This document shows positions 8,825 to 19,055 of a stretch of DNA of 33,123 nucleotides, in pieces. Position 1 is the first letter of the stretch; each line of letters begins with the position of its first letter. Source of the stretch: Clostridia bacterium (GTDB lineage: Bacteria > Bacillota > Clostridia > UBA1212 > UBA1255). The stretch lies in NCBI GenBank assembly GCA_017508875.1, contig JAFWQX010000144.1, positions 1-33,123 on the forward strand. The letters are read 5' to 3'. The position numbers and the translations under genes are program-made. The notes beneath the pieces are model-generated. The model was not told the DNA's origin and did not search any database. It was given only the letters and a program-made list of their open reading frames with translations.

Positions 8825-9564
8825 GTGAAATTTCAACTGCAGGTGCGCCTGTAATAGGGCTCAGCTGCACTTTTGAAGCAGGCAGGTACAGCGTGCCTGA
8901 CGGTTATATAAACGCGGTAAGAACTGCCGGCGGACTGCCTGTCGTTATTCCCCTTCCTCAGGATGAGAAGGAGGCGGAAGCGCTGCTCGGAAGATGCGGC
9001 GGCCTTCTGCTTACAGGAGGCGTAGACGCGGATCCTGCGCTTTACGGCTCGTACAGACAGTATGATACCGAAAGCATATGCAAACCGCGGGACAGAGGCG
9101 AATTTATGCTTTTAAAAGCCGCTCTGAAGCTTCATCTCCCCGTGCTCGGTATCTGCCGCGGCATACAGATAATAAACGTATTTTTCGGCGGAACGCTCTA
9201 TCAGGATATCCCCTTTCAGATAAGATCTCTGCCAGGCGGAGGAAATCCCCACCGTCAGACCGGTCCCTATCCTGAAGACGGGCACGAAGTCACGTTTGAA
9301 GAAGAGCTGTGGCCTGTAAGTTCAAAAACGCAGAGGGTCAATTCTTTCCATCACCAGGCTGTCCGCATACCCGCACCCGGTTTTCGCATACTCGCGAGGG
9401 ACAATACCGACGGACTCATCGAGGCGTTTTATTCGCCCGAGACGGATTCGGCGCCGCTGATAATGGCTGTCCAGTGGCATCCTGAGCATCTTTACCGCCT
9501 GCAGGACGACCAGCTTTCGATATTTAGATTTTTCATTGATAAAGCACGCGGTAATGTGGTATAA
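8821..9564 (+). CDS. Class I glutamine-amidotransferase-like hydrolase (peptidase C26, PuuD-like)
   Basis: The 247-residue product matches the gamma-glutamyl-gamma-aminobutyrate hydrolase family: PVIGLSCTFE at the start, LLLTGGVDADPALYG, the nucleophile elbow GICRGIQIINV with Cys112, and QWHPEH with His220 and Glu222, completing a Cys-His-Glu triad. These enzymes hydrolyse gamma-glutamyl amides in the cytoplasm, often in polyamine or amino-acid breakdown; the substrate here cannot be read from sequence. It overlaps the carB-dapF stop by four bases (ATGA), so it is probably translated with the arg-car operon, an unusual partner for PuuD. An amidotransferase or transferase relative acting on a nitrogen compound of that pathway is also possible. 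A promoter for the next gene overlaps its stop codon. Confidence 0.85.
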   Translation: MSEISTAGAPVIGLSCTFEAGRYSVPDGYINAVRTAGGLPVVIPLPQDEKEAEALLGRCGGLLLTGGVDADPALYGSYRQYDTESICKPRDRGEFMLLKAALKLHLPVLGICRGIQIINVFFGGTLYQDIPFQIRSLPGGGNPHRQTGPYPEDGHEVTFEEELWPVSSKTQRVNSFHHQAVRIPAPGFRILARDNTDGLIEAFYSPETDSAPLIMAVQWHPEHLYRLQDDQLSIFRFFIDKARGNVV

Positions 9565-9565
9565 T
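9536..9565 (+). promoter_or_regulatory. Promoter with extended -10, overlapping the end of the upstream gene
   Basis: TTGATA (9536-9541), an 18-base spacer and TATAAT (9560-9565) preceded by TGG make a near-consensus extended -10 promoter. The TATAAT includes the stop codon of the C26-type hydrolase gene. It should drive the envelope-related genes beginning at 9617. Confidence 0.65.
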
Positions 9566-9598
9566 CCTTTAAGACGCCTCACCGGCGCACTTTAAAGG
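9566..9598 (+). promoter_or_regulatory. 5'-leader hairpin touching the ribosome binding site
   Basis: CCTTTAA (9566-9572) pairs with TTAAAGG (9592-9598), and an inner GCC (9576-9578) can pair with GGC (9584-9586). The hairpin begins right after the predicted -10 box and its last bases merge into the AGGAAAGGAG ribosome binding region of the gene at 9617. It could stabilise the transcript or limit translation. Confidence 0.45.
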
Positions 9599-9616
9599 AA
9601 AGGAGATAGCCTTCAG

Positions 9617-10486
9617 ATGAAAAGCTTGCGAAACTGCCTCAGGCGTGCTAAAAGGCGTCCCGGTATTTTTTTGTTTATAGCTCTGATCACGTTCGCACTT
9701 ACGTATCTTGAGCAGTATAACCCGTGGACTATGGCCAATGCGTCGCTCAGTTTCTTCAAGGGATTTGATTACGTCGCTTTTCTAAGCAATCTTGCAAATT
9801 CGACTATAGAGTTTTTCAAGACGCCGAAAGTCGCTTTCCTTACTATAGGCGCGATAGCTCTCGTGCTGTTCGCCCTCTGCTTCCTGCTGGGCATCATCTT
9901 TTCCGGATTCTTCAATCAGCTTTCGAACGCTACTTTCGATAAACCGAAGCGTCGCCGTGAATACAGAGTCGGGATCGGACGTTACACGTTTAAGCTCGCT
10001 ATCTATTTCTTTATCGTAATCATATTAACGGCGCTCGTCGTCATAGCGATCCTTTACTCCGCGATACCGGCTATCATGTCCGTTAAGCAGTTCTTCCTCG
10101 GCTCGGCCGGAATGCTGCTGCCCACGATACTGCTCGTAGCAGTTTCGGCAGTTGCCGTAGCTTTCGCGTTCCTTTTCTTTGCCCTTTACGTAACTTACAT
10201 TCTGCCTTCGATCATCTTCTTCCGCAGAGGAGGAACAGGCGTGGCATTCCGTATGGTAAACGGTTATTGCTGGTACCTGCTCCCCCGCACGCTCGCATAT
10301 TTGCTCGTTATGCTCGGCATAAGGGTCGTGCTCTGGATCATTCATTATGGTCTCTCAAGCCAGGCAGCGGCTATATGCATTCTTGTGGCAACGTGGATGA
10401 TAAGGACGATTATTAATTTTGCATACGCCTACTTCGTGTTCAATTCATTTTCGGCAATGAAGGGCGATATGTTTGACGTTGAATAA
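9617..10486 (+). CDS. Integral membrane protein of unknown function, about six helices
   Basis: I do not recognise the family. The 289-residue product is very hydrophobic, with likely membrane segments near residues 16-34, 76-100, 128-155, 164-200, 224-246 and 249-275. A basic N-terminus (RRAKRRPG) and a basic loop (DKPKRRREYRVG, near 113-124) suggest cytoplasmic faces by the positive-inside rule. GGAG lies 11 bases before ATG 9617. It has its own promoter and leader hairpin, and is followed by a SurA-like lipoprotein and a SpoIID-like glycan enzyme on the same strand. A role in envelope assembly or export is an inference from those neighbours only. Confidence 0.85.
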   Translation: MKSLRNCLRRAKRRPGIFLFIALITFALTYLEQYNPWTMANASLSFFKGFDYVAFLSNLANSTIEFFKTPKVAFLTIGAIALVLFALCFLLGIIFSGFFNQLSNATFDKPKRRREYRVGIGRYTFKLAIYFFIVIILTALVVIAILYSAIPAIMSVKQFFLGSAGMLLPTILLVAVSAVAVAFAFLFFALYVTYILPSIIFFRRGGTGVAFRMVNGYCWYLLPRTLAYLLVMLGIRVVLWIIHYGLSSQAAAICILVATWMIRTIINFAYAYFVFNSFSAMKGDMFDVE

Positions 10487-10509
10487 GAGGCGCGAGTTTC
10501 GCTTCTTTT
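10485..10509 (+). terminator. Weak terminator or attenuator-like hairpin
   Basis: AAGAGGCG (10485-10492) pairs with CGCTTCTT (10500-10507) with one G-U pair and a 7-base loop, and four T (10506-10509) close the structure. It overlaps the stop codon of the membrane protein and precedes the next gene by about 24 bases, so partial termination rather than a full stop is likely. Confidence 0.4.
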
Positions 10510-10532
10510 ACAAAGGATAAGAGGTTGGCAAT

Positions 10533-11687
10533 ATGTCCGGTTATAATTATTCGGAAAACTGGTCCGGCGGATCCGGTTCAAATAAAAGAGGCATCACGTT
10601 TACGGCAGTCGCAGGCGCCGTACTCCTGATCATTGTCGCCCTGATCGCGCTTTCGATCATCGGCTGCTCCGCCAAAAACAAAAAAAGCAGTAAAGTTGAA
10701 ACAGGAAAGACGGTGCTCACCGTTGACGGAATACCCGTATACGAGAACCAGTTCAAATTCTTTGCCTCCCTCGTACTGAACCAGGAAGGCACGGTATATA
10801 CCCTGCTGCTCGAAGACGATATTGACGCAAACGCCACCGTAAAGAATTCCGTAGTGAATTTCGCGAAAGAATACATTTTCAGACTTCGCGAAAGTACGAA
10901 CGCCGGAGTCACGCTGACGGATGAAGAAAAGCAGCAGGTACTAACCAGCATCAAAAACGAATACGAGCAGTTTAAAACAGTAGGCAGCGAAACATACGAA
11001 GGAGACCGTTTTTACGATCATTATTACGGCCTTACCGAAAAACAGTACACGGATTTCTGGCTCGACTGGGCGGTCATAGAGAAATATAACGCACAGCAGG
11101 AAGCGCAGGCTGACGTATCCGAAGAAAGCCAGAAAGCAGCTTACGCTTATTTTGAAAAATACCTCTACGGCAAGGATATAAAGGTGCTGTCAATGTCGCT
11201 CGCCGGAGCTTCTGCAGATAAGAAGGATATGATCCTTACGCTCGCGCGCGAAATACGCGCCCAGATAGAATCAGGCGCAGATATGAGCGCTCTCATCGCG
11301 AAACATTGTGACGACGAAGCGCTGAAAGAATCGGACGGCGATATAACCGTCACTTCGATAATGAAGAGCAGTTTCCCGGAACTGTATGAATGGGCGTCCG
11401 GAGCCGAGGACGGGACCGTGGAAGTGATCGTATCTGAAAAAGCCGTTTACGTGGCAAAAGCGATAAAGACCCACGATTTTGAAGCGATCAAGAACAGCGA
11501 AACAATGATCGAATGGACGAGGCTTTACGCCGTTGACCGCAGCGTAGAGGAAACCGTCGATTCCGGAAAATACAGTTTTACGATAAATGACGGCGTATAT
11601 AACGCAATTGACCTCAGCGACCTGATAAACGATGCTCTTAAAACGTGGCGTTCGTACTACGCCTCGCTGGAAGCCGGTAATCCATAA
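10533..11687 (+). CDS. SurA/PrsA-like extracytoplasmic chaperone, membrane-anchored
   Basis: The 384-residue product has a hydrophilic N-terminal stretch of about 20 residues, then a hydrophobic segment (21-44) ending in I-I-G-C with Cys45. That fits a lipobox with an unusually long n-region, or a simple membrane anchor. The exported part begins VLTVDGIPVYENQFKFF, typical of SurA-N type foldases, followed by a helical region and a degenerate parvulin-like part containing SDGDI and a terminal helix. I see no clear HxxxxF-type peptidyl-prolyl isomerase core, so it may be a chaperone only. Its stop overlaps the start of the SpoIID-like gene (TAATG), suggesting coupled translation. A larger paralogue lies at 23093-25357. 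Confidence 0.75.
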   Translation: MSGYNYSENWSGGSGSNKRGITFTAVAGAVLLIIVALIALSIIGCSAKNKKSSKVETGKTVLTVDGIPVYENQFKFFASLVLNQEGTVYTLLLEDDIDANATVKNSVVNFAKEYIFRLRESTNAGVTLTDEEKQQVLTSIKNEYEQFKTVGSETYEGDRFYDHYYGLTEKQYTDFWLDWAVIEKYNAQQEAQADVSEESQKAAYAYFEKYLYGKDIKVLSMSLAGASADKKDMILTLAREIRAQIESGADMSALIAKHCDDEALKESDGDITVTSIMKSSFPELYEWASGAEDGTVEVIVSEKAVYVAKAIKTHDFEAIKNSETMIEWTRLYAVDRSVEETVDSGKYSFTINDGVYNAIDLSDLINDALKTWRSYYASLEAGNP

Positions 11688-13677
11688 TGAACAGACGTCC
11701 GAAACTGACCGCCGCATTAATATTGTCCGTCTCACTGCTCTGCCTTCTGACCGTTTTAGCGTTTCTGAGACCGGGGCATGAGAACAGCTATGCCGCTTTT
11801 GCTGCCGAAGCCGGTGCGACCGCTGACCCTGCATCACCTTCCTCTACTCCTGCCGGGTCAGAAGTTCCGGACGAACAGACTACAGAGAATCCGACAGGTA
11901 ATCCTACAGAGAATCCGACAGGTAATCCTACAGAGAATCCGACAGGTAATCCTACAGAGAATCCGACAGAACAGCCTACGGAACAGCCGACCGCCGAGCC
12001 GACTACCGCCCCTACGCCGGAGCCCACTCCCGAGCCGCTTCCTTCCGTAGAACCCCACGTAAACACCGTGCGGATAGGCCTTAAATACAATAAGAGCGCG
12101 CTGGACGTCGTTACCACCGGCTCTGATACGGGCGGAACTCTCGGAGTTGTAAAAAACAATTCAGTATACACACCTGTGCTCGCTTTCAACGCTTCCGGAA
12201 CAGTTACTTTAAGAGCGGACACGGGTTATCATATCGCCGTAACTTCCGGCTTCTCCAACGTCGAAGACGCACGCAGAGAAATGCTGAAAATTAAAGCACT
12301 TATGGACGGCGGCGGAATATCGATGCTCTACATATTTGACGGCAGCAGCTGGTACGTAGGCGGCTCGTTCTATTCGGCTTACCCGGGACCCGGAGTAAAA
12401 GACGTAAACGGAATCGACAAATACTCGGTATTGTCCGAAAGACTCACGCCTCACGGCTACACGTTGTCCGTCGTGACTGTCAGGAACAACGGTGTAAAAG
12501 TTTATATTGACGGCTCGCCGGTAATGATACTTAACGTTTCCGATGCCGCGTATAAAGTCCGCATTACGCCTCAAGATGGCAACGGCTCCGGGAACCTCCC
12601 TCCTCTTTTAAAACTGAGCGCCGCTAGATATCGCGGATATTTCGACGTACACCGCTACCAGGGAGGAAAACTCGTGCTGGTTAACGACGTGGAGGTCGAA
12701 GATTATCTTTACAGCGTAGTTCCCGCCGAGATGATCTCAGGCACTTCCGCAAGCTGGTCATGGCGCAAGGAAGGACTCAAAGCTCAGGCGATCCTCGCGC
12801 GCACCTCCGCCTATGAATACATTATTCCGAATAAGCTGACCTCGTACGGATTCCATATGGACGATACCACGAACTATCAGGTATATACGGGATATATAAA
12901 ATCCTCCGGTGAAGCCGGGGAAACGCAGAACACTACCAGAGCGACGGACGAGACCGCCGGACTCGTATTAACGTATAACGGCACATTATGTGAAGAAGTT
13001 TTTTATCACAGCAACAGCGGAGGATATACCGAAACGCCGGATGCCGTATGGGGAGGCGACCGCGGAATATTCCAGAGCATCCCGGATCCGTGGACAACGC
13101 CGGCGACGTATACAAGAGAGTACACCGGCGCATCACTTTCGTCGCGTATCGTCAGCTACATATCAAACCAGAAAGGCGTCGATCTCGGTACGCTTAATTA
13201 TCTGAACATCACGCAAAGGACAATATCCGGCAGAGTTACAGAAATGGTGTTCGAAGGAACAAAAAACGACTCCTTCGTCAGACTTACTCAGACGCGCTCA
13301 AGCTTAAACCTGAGAGGTCAACGCTTCTATATCGACGTTGACGAAACGGTAACGATCGATTACCAGAGCGACGGTCAGGACACTTCCCTGTCGCCGAGGG
13401 CAAAGAAGTTTCTCGAAGGAAACATTTATTCAGAAGCTTTTCTTCCCGACACGTACGCAGTAAAAGGCAGCGACGGATACACGTACGAAAGGATCCGCAT
13501 AAGAGGCGCATCCGATCCTAAGAAGATCTTGATACACGGTATCGGTACCGGACACGGCGTGGGAATGAGCCAGGACGGTGCGGAAGTTATGAGTAAAGAA
13601 GGAAAGACCTGCGAAGAAATAATCACGTTCTATATGCCCGGTGTACAGATCGCAGAACTCAGGGAGATATACAACAA

Positions 13678-13681
<4 letters not shown>
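11687..13681 (+). CDS. SpoIID/LytB-domain peptidoglycan enzyme with Thr/Pro-rich linker
   Basis: SpoIID-type proteins are lytic transglycosylases that cut peptidoglycan glycan strands; SpoIID itself acts in engulfment during sporulation. The 664-residue product starts with a signal-anchor (about residues 8-28), followed by a Thr/Pro/Asn-rich linker to about residue 125 that includes perfect DNA repeats. Its catalytic part contains [11 protein letters not shown], where Glu348 sits at the expected catalytic position, then [28 protein letters not shown] and the C-terminal [17 protein letters not shown]. About 200 residues between the linker and the SpoIID domain have no assignment I can make. 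The order SpoIID-like gene, queA, tgt, yajC is common in Clostridia. The long linker could span the cell wall, so a vegetative or surface role rather than true SpoIID is likely. Confidence 0.9.
11881..11969 (+). repeat. 24-bp perfect tandem repeat, about 3.7 copies
   Basis: Copies start at 11881, 11905 and 11929, with a 17-base partial copy at 11953-11969. Each unit encodes the octapeptide TENPTGNP in the linker of the SpoIID-like protein. The copies are identical at DNA level, so the tract is young or kept uniform by slippage, and its length probably varies between strains without breaking the frame. Confidence 0.9.
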
Positions 13682-15950
<2,269 letters not shown>

Positions 15951-15977
15951 TTTTCGTTATTATAACAGGAGGATCTC

Positions 15978-16406
15978 ATGAACAATATCAGCAAAAAATT
16001 ACTGAAGCTCTCTCTCGGATTCGGAACTGCCGCAATGGCTTCACTTCCCGGGATCAGCGTCTTTGCGGAAGGAGAAGCAGACGGGGCTTCAAATAATACA
16101 CAGCCGCAGGGCGGCGGATGGCCAATGTGGATCATTCTGATCATTTACATCGCAGTATTCGTGCTCATCGGCTACTTCCTGATCTTCAGGCCCCAGAAAA
16201 AGCGCAAAAAGGAAGAAGAAGAAATGCGCGCGAGCCTTACTCTCGGTTCTGAAGTAACGACCATCGGCGGTATCACCGGAAAAGTCGTAAGCATCAAGGA
16301 CGATAACGTAACGATCGAGACCTCGCTCGACCGCACACTCTTCGAAGTAAAGAACTGGGCGATCAGAGAGATCAAAAAACTCGAGACCGACGACGATAAA
16401 AAATAA
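15978..16406 (+). CDS. yajC: Sec translocase accessory subunit YajC with an added signal-peptide-like N-terminus
   Basis: YajC is a small membrane partner of SecDF-YidC that helps protein export. Residues 48-70 form a single membrane helix followed by FRPQKKRKKEEEEMRASL and TIGGITGKVVSIKDDNVTIE, the family signature. Unlike most YajC proteins of about 90-110 residues, this one has 142. About 30 residues at the front look like a cleavable signal peptide (basic start, hydrophobic core, VFA followed by EGEA), then a Gly/Asn/Gln-rich spacer. ATG 15978 has AGGAGG 5-6 bases upstream, so the extended start is well supported. It follows tgt; secD and secF are not next to it, and a weak terminator-like hairpin follows. 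Confidence 0.93.
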   Translation: MNNISKKLLKLSLGFGTAAMASLPGISVFAEGEADGASNNTQPQGGGWPMWIILIIYIAVFVLIGYFLIFRPQKKRKKEEEEMRASLTLGSEVTTIGGITGKVVSIKDDNVTIETSLDRTLFEVKNWAIREIKKLETDDDKK

Positions 16407-16429
16407 TAAATAATAAATCTTACAGATTG

Positions 16430-16467
16430 GCGGATTTTAGCTGCGAGGCGAGGATCCGCTTTATTTC
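16430..16467 (+). terminator. Weak terminator-like hairpin after yajC
   Basis: GCGGAT (16430-16435) pairs with ATCCGC (16454-16459), followed by TTTATTTC. The 18-base loop and 6-bp stem make it a weak candidate. It separates the tRNA/Sec genes from the next, functionally unrelated gene. Confidence 0.35.
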
Positions 16468-16491
16468 AACCGGAACGGAAGGTGCCTTGAA

Positions 16492-17724
16492 ATGTCAGTA
16501 TCCCCCACAGACAAATTGAATCTTGCTTTCATCGGCTTCGGCCAGAGAGCTCCCTGGCTTATCGGCATGGTCCTCGACACGATGCCCGACGTGAATATCA
16601 CCGCAGTTTGCGACGTATACCAAGACAGAGCGGAAGGCGCCGCCGCGATGGTAGAATCAAAGCGAGGAATCAGACCTTATTCAACGTGCGACTATACAGA
16701 TATCCTCACGCGCAAAGACGTTGACTGCATCGTAGTTTCATCATCGTGGCACACGCACATACCGATCTGCATTGACGCCATGAACGCCGGAATACCGGTC
16801 GCGAGCGAAGTCGGAGGAGCGTACGACATCGAACAGTGCTGGGAGCTTGTCCGCACTCACGAAAGAACCAAAGTACCTGTAATGCTGCTTGAAAACTGCT
16901 GCTACGGGCGCGAAGAGATGACGGTACTGAATATGGTGAAGCAGGGTATCTTCGGAGAGCTTGTACACGCAGAAGGCGGATATCAGCACGATCTGCGCGA
17001 CGAAGTAGCGCTCGGCCATGAGATACGTCACTACAGACTGGACGAATACATGCACAGAAACGGCGAGATCTACCCCACTCACGAGCTCGGCCCGATAGCC
17101 AAATGGCTCGACATTAACAGGGGCAACAGAATGCTCACGCTTACGTCTATGGCTTCAAAGGCGCGCGGCCTGAACGCGTGGATAAACGATAAGCGCGGTC
17201 CGGATTTTGAAAACGCTTCATTCCACTTCACGCAGGGCGACATCGTGACGACGATGATCAAGTGCGCGCGCGGCGAAACGATAGTTCTCACTCACGACAC
17301 GACTCTCCCCCGCCCGTACTCGCGCGGAGGCAGGCTCCAGGGCACGAAGGGCATCTGGTCCGAGGACAAGCACGGCGTCAATATCGACGGGCGCACCGTG
17401 TCAACGACGTGGGCGCATAACTGGGATGACATTGAGAAATATTACGACGAGTTCGAGCCGCAGCTCTGGAAAGACTACCGCGCCAACGGCGTTGTCGCCG
17501 GACATGACGGCATCGACTACCTCGTATTCAGCGCACTGATCCACAGCCTGAGAAACGGGCTTCCGATGCCTATTGACGTCTACGATATGGCTTCATGGAT
17601 GGCCGTGACCGCACTTTCGGAGCAGTCGATCGCGATGGGCAGCCAGCCCGTTCCGGTACCCGATTTCACGTGCGGAAAATGGATCCGCCGCGGCCCTGAT
17701 ACGAGCAGCCCTTACAGCCTGTGA
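16492..17724 (+). CDS. Gfo/Idh/MocA-family protein, GH109-like
   Basis: The 410-residue product has an N-terminal NAD(P)-binding Rossmann domain (LNLAFIGFGQRAPWL, then TAVCDVYQDRA) and the C-terminal alpha/beta domain of the Gfo/Idh/MocA family. Several stretches recall glycoside hydrolase family 109 (NAD-dependent alpha-N-acetylgalactosaminidase-like): the ASEVGGA step, VMLLENCCYGREEM, AEGGYQHDLRDE, THDTTLPRPYSRGG, the late VYDMASWMAV and VPDFTCGKW. YPTH at 194-197 matches the Tyr and His that I recall as important in the characterised GH109 enzyme. It may act on a sugar or glycan fragment, with NAD as bound cofactor. No signal peptide is visible, so a cytoplasmic location is likely. It is followed by a convergent kinase gene and has no obvious partner nearby. 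The exact substrate is unknown. Confidence 0.85.
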   Translation: MSVSPTDKLNLAFIGFGQRAPWLIGMVLDTMPDVNITAVCDVYQDRAEGAAAMVESKRGIRPYSTCDYTDILTRKDVDCIVVSSSWHTHIPICIDAMNAGIPVASEVGGAYDIEQCWELVRTHERTKVPVMLLENCCYGREEMTVLNMVKQGIFGELVHAEGGYQHDLRDEVALGHEIRHYRLDEYMHRNGEIYPTHELGPIAKWLDINRGNRMLTLTSMASKARGLNAWINDKRGPDFENASFHFTQGDIVTTMIKCARGETIVLTHDTTLPRPYSRGGRLQGTKGIWSEDKHGVNIDGRTVSTTWAHNWDDIEKYYDEFEPQLWKDYRANGVVAGHDGIDYLVFSALIHSLRNGLPMPIDVYDMASWMAVTALSEQSIAMGSQPVPVPDFTCGKWIRRGPDTSSPYSL

Positions 17725-17780
17725 CCGGTCGCTGATCCTGCCTTAAGATCGAAATACTAACGCAGAATCCGGAATTATGA

Positions 17781-18794
17781 TCAATCGCCCGGAACGATAA
17801 ACGGAAACACTACCGGAAGAGCGCTGATGTCCGCCGCACCGAAACGTTCGATCTCGCCGTCAACGCAGATCTCAGTCCCTCCGGCAGCTTCAAACCTTAC
17901 CCCGGAACATTTTCTGAAATACAAGATCTTATCAGCAAGCTTCGTACCAAGGAGCTTGCCTTTTTTATATTTCCCGACCATAGAAATGAATTTCAGGCGG
18001 CCCAGAGGATTAACAAGAATAACGTCCAGAAGGCCGTCGTTAACGTGCGATTCAGACGCGGCATAGAAACCTCCGCCGCAGTATGCGCCGTTTGCACAAA
18101 GCGCCAGCAGGAATTTGCCTTCCCTCACTTCCCCGTCGTCGAAAGTAACTTTCAGGTGTGTATGAGGAAGCTTTATCAGCGTAAGCGCGACACCTATCGG
18201 ATAAGCGAAAGTTTTATTGATAAAAGGCTTCCCTCGCAGGCTGTTTACCTTAACCACAGTCTGGCAGTCAAAGCCGATATTGAACATATTAGCTCCGAAA
18301 TCATAGACAACGCCGGAATCGTCCGGGCCATTTTCGGCAGGTGTTTTTACGTAGCGCATAAGGTCAACGAACTGCACGTTTCCGGCAAGCTGGCGTTCAA
18401 CGTCCAGAAAAGCTTTTTCGGTGCCGAAATTGCGCAGAAAATCATTGCCCGTACCGACAGGCAGCACGCCTACCGCCACTTTTCCGTGCCTTAGCTCCTC
18501 CGGAAGCTTCATAAATGCGTTCGCGGACTCGAGCACTGTTCCGTCACCGCCGGCAAAATAAAAACGCAGCTGCGGCATTTTCTCCGGATCCCCAGAACAG
18601 GCCGAAAGCTGCTCCGACGCTGTTCGAAGCATAAAATCACCGCCGTCGCCTGCGCAGGAGGTCTCATAAAGCGTATATTCCGCGCCGCTCGCCTTGCAGC
18701 CGGAGGATATACTGTTAAGCAGTTTTCTCTGCTCGCGTCTGGTACCCGCGTTAGGATTAACAATAAAGTAATAGTTTACCGATAAATGCTCCAT
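17781..18794 (-). CDS. Diacylglycerol/lipid kinase-like protein (DagK/YegS family)
   Basis: The 337-residue product carries the lipid-kinase nucleotide motifs FIVNPNAG (10-17), FAGGDGT (80-86) and LPVGTGNDF (111-119), followed by the two-layer C-terminal domain with CANGAYCGGGF and NDGLLDVILV. Such enzymes phosphorylate diacylglycerol or related lipids at the membrane, recycling lipid head-group turnover products. ATG 18794 has GGAGG about 6 bases upstream. It is transcribed away from zapA, and a well-formed promoter at 18903-18932 overlaps the zapA promoter. It converges on the GH109-like gene with only 56 bases between, where I see no clear terminator. The substrate (diacylglycerol or undecaprenol-type lipid) cannot be told from the sequence. 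Confidence 0.92.
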   Translation of the reverse strand: MEHLSVNYYFIVNPNAGTRREQRKLLNSISSGCKASGAEYTLYETSCAGDGGDFMLRTASEQLSACSGDPEKMPQLRFYFAGGDGTVLESANAFMKLPEELRHGKVAVGVLPVGTGNDFLRNFGTEKAFLDVERQLAGNVQFVDLMRYVKTPAENGPDDSGVVYDFGANMFNIGFDCQTVVKVNSLRGKPFINKTFAYPIGVALTLIKLPHTHLKVTFDDGEVREGKFLLALCANGAYCGGGFYAASESHVNDGLLDVILVNPLGRLKFISMVGKYKKGKLLGTKLADKILYFRKCSGVRFEAAGGTEICVDGEIERFGAADISALPVVFPFIVPGD

Positions 18795-18902
18795 AAGTAT
18801 CCTCCGGAACTCATTTTAAAACGGACGGCCGGAACATACGGTAGACCACTGATGCTCCAGTGCGGTAATTGCGCCGCATGATGTGTCTTCGCGTCTGATA
18901 AA

Positions 18903-18932
18903 ATTATAACATAATTAGGAAATAATTGACAA
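18903..18932 (-). promoter_or_regulatory. Promoter of the lipid kinase gene
   Basis: Read on the minus strand, TTGTCA (18932-18927), 18 bases and TATAAT (18908-18903) preceded by TGT give an extended -10 promoter. The leader to ATG 18794 is about 100 bases. Its -35 box is built from the same bases as the -35 box of the divergent zapA promoter. Confidence 0.6.
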
Positions 18933-18955
18933 TACCGCTTTCATTTTGCTAAAAT
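18926..18955 (+). promoter_or_regulatory. Promoter of the zapA operon
   Basis: TTGACA (18926-18931), 18 bases and TAAAAT (18950-18955) preceded by TGC form an extended -10 promoter. The leader of about 90 bases contains an imperfect hairpin, AGCCGGGA pairing with TCCGGGCT, with one mismatch, around 18968-18987. The rest of the 18795-19055 intergenic stretch shows nothing else. Confidence 0.6.
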
Positions 18956-19055
18956 GACAGGGCAATAAAGCCGGGAAGCGTCCGGGCTCATAAAAAGCCT
19001 GAAAAACACCGGCTAAGATCACCTGCAGCCTGCTTACGAAAGGATCGTGTTGAAA

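Noticed and set aside
10533..11687. Assignment of the smaller foldase as an active peptidyl-prolyl isomerase (PrsA)
   Set aside because: A clear parvulin core could not be seen, so only a SurA/PrsA-like chaperone is called.
11881..11969. Regular repeats considered as a CRISPR array
   Set aside because: The copies are directly adjacent without spacers and encode an in-frame octapeptide.
17725..17780. A terminator between the convergent GH109-like and lipid kinase genes
   Set aside because: No stem of useful length followed by a T run was found on either strand.
18968..18987. Hairpin in the zapA leader as a terminator or riboswitch
   Set aside because: One mismatch, a short loop and no T run; no known riboswitch pattern is visible.
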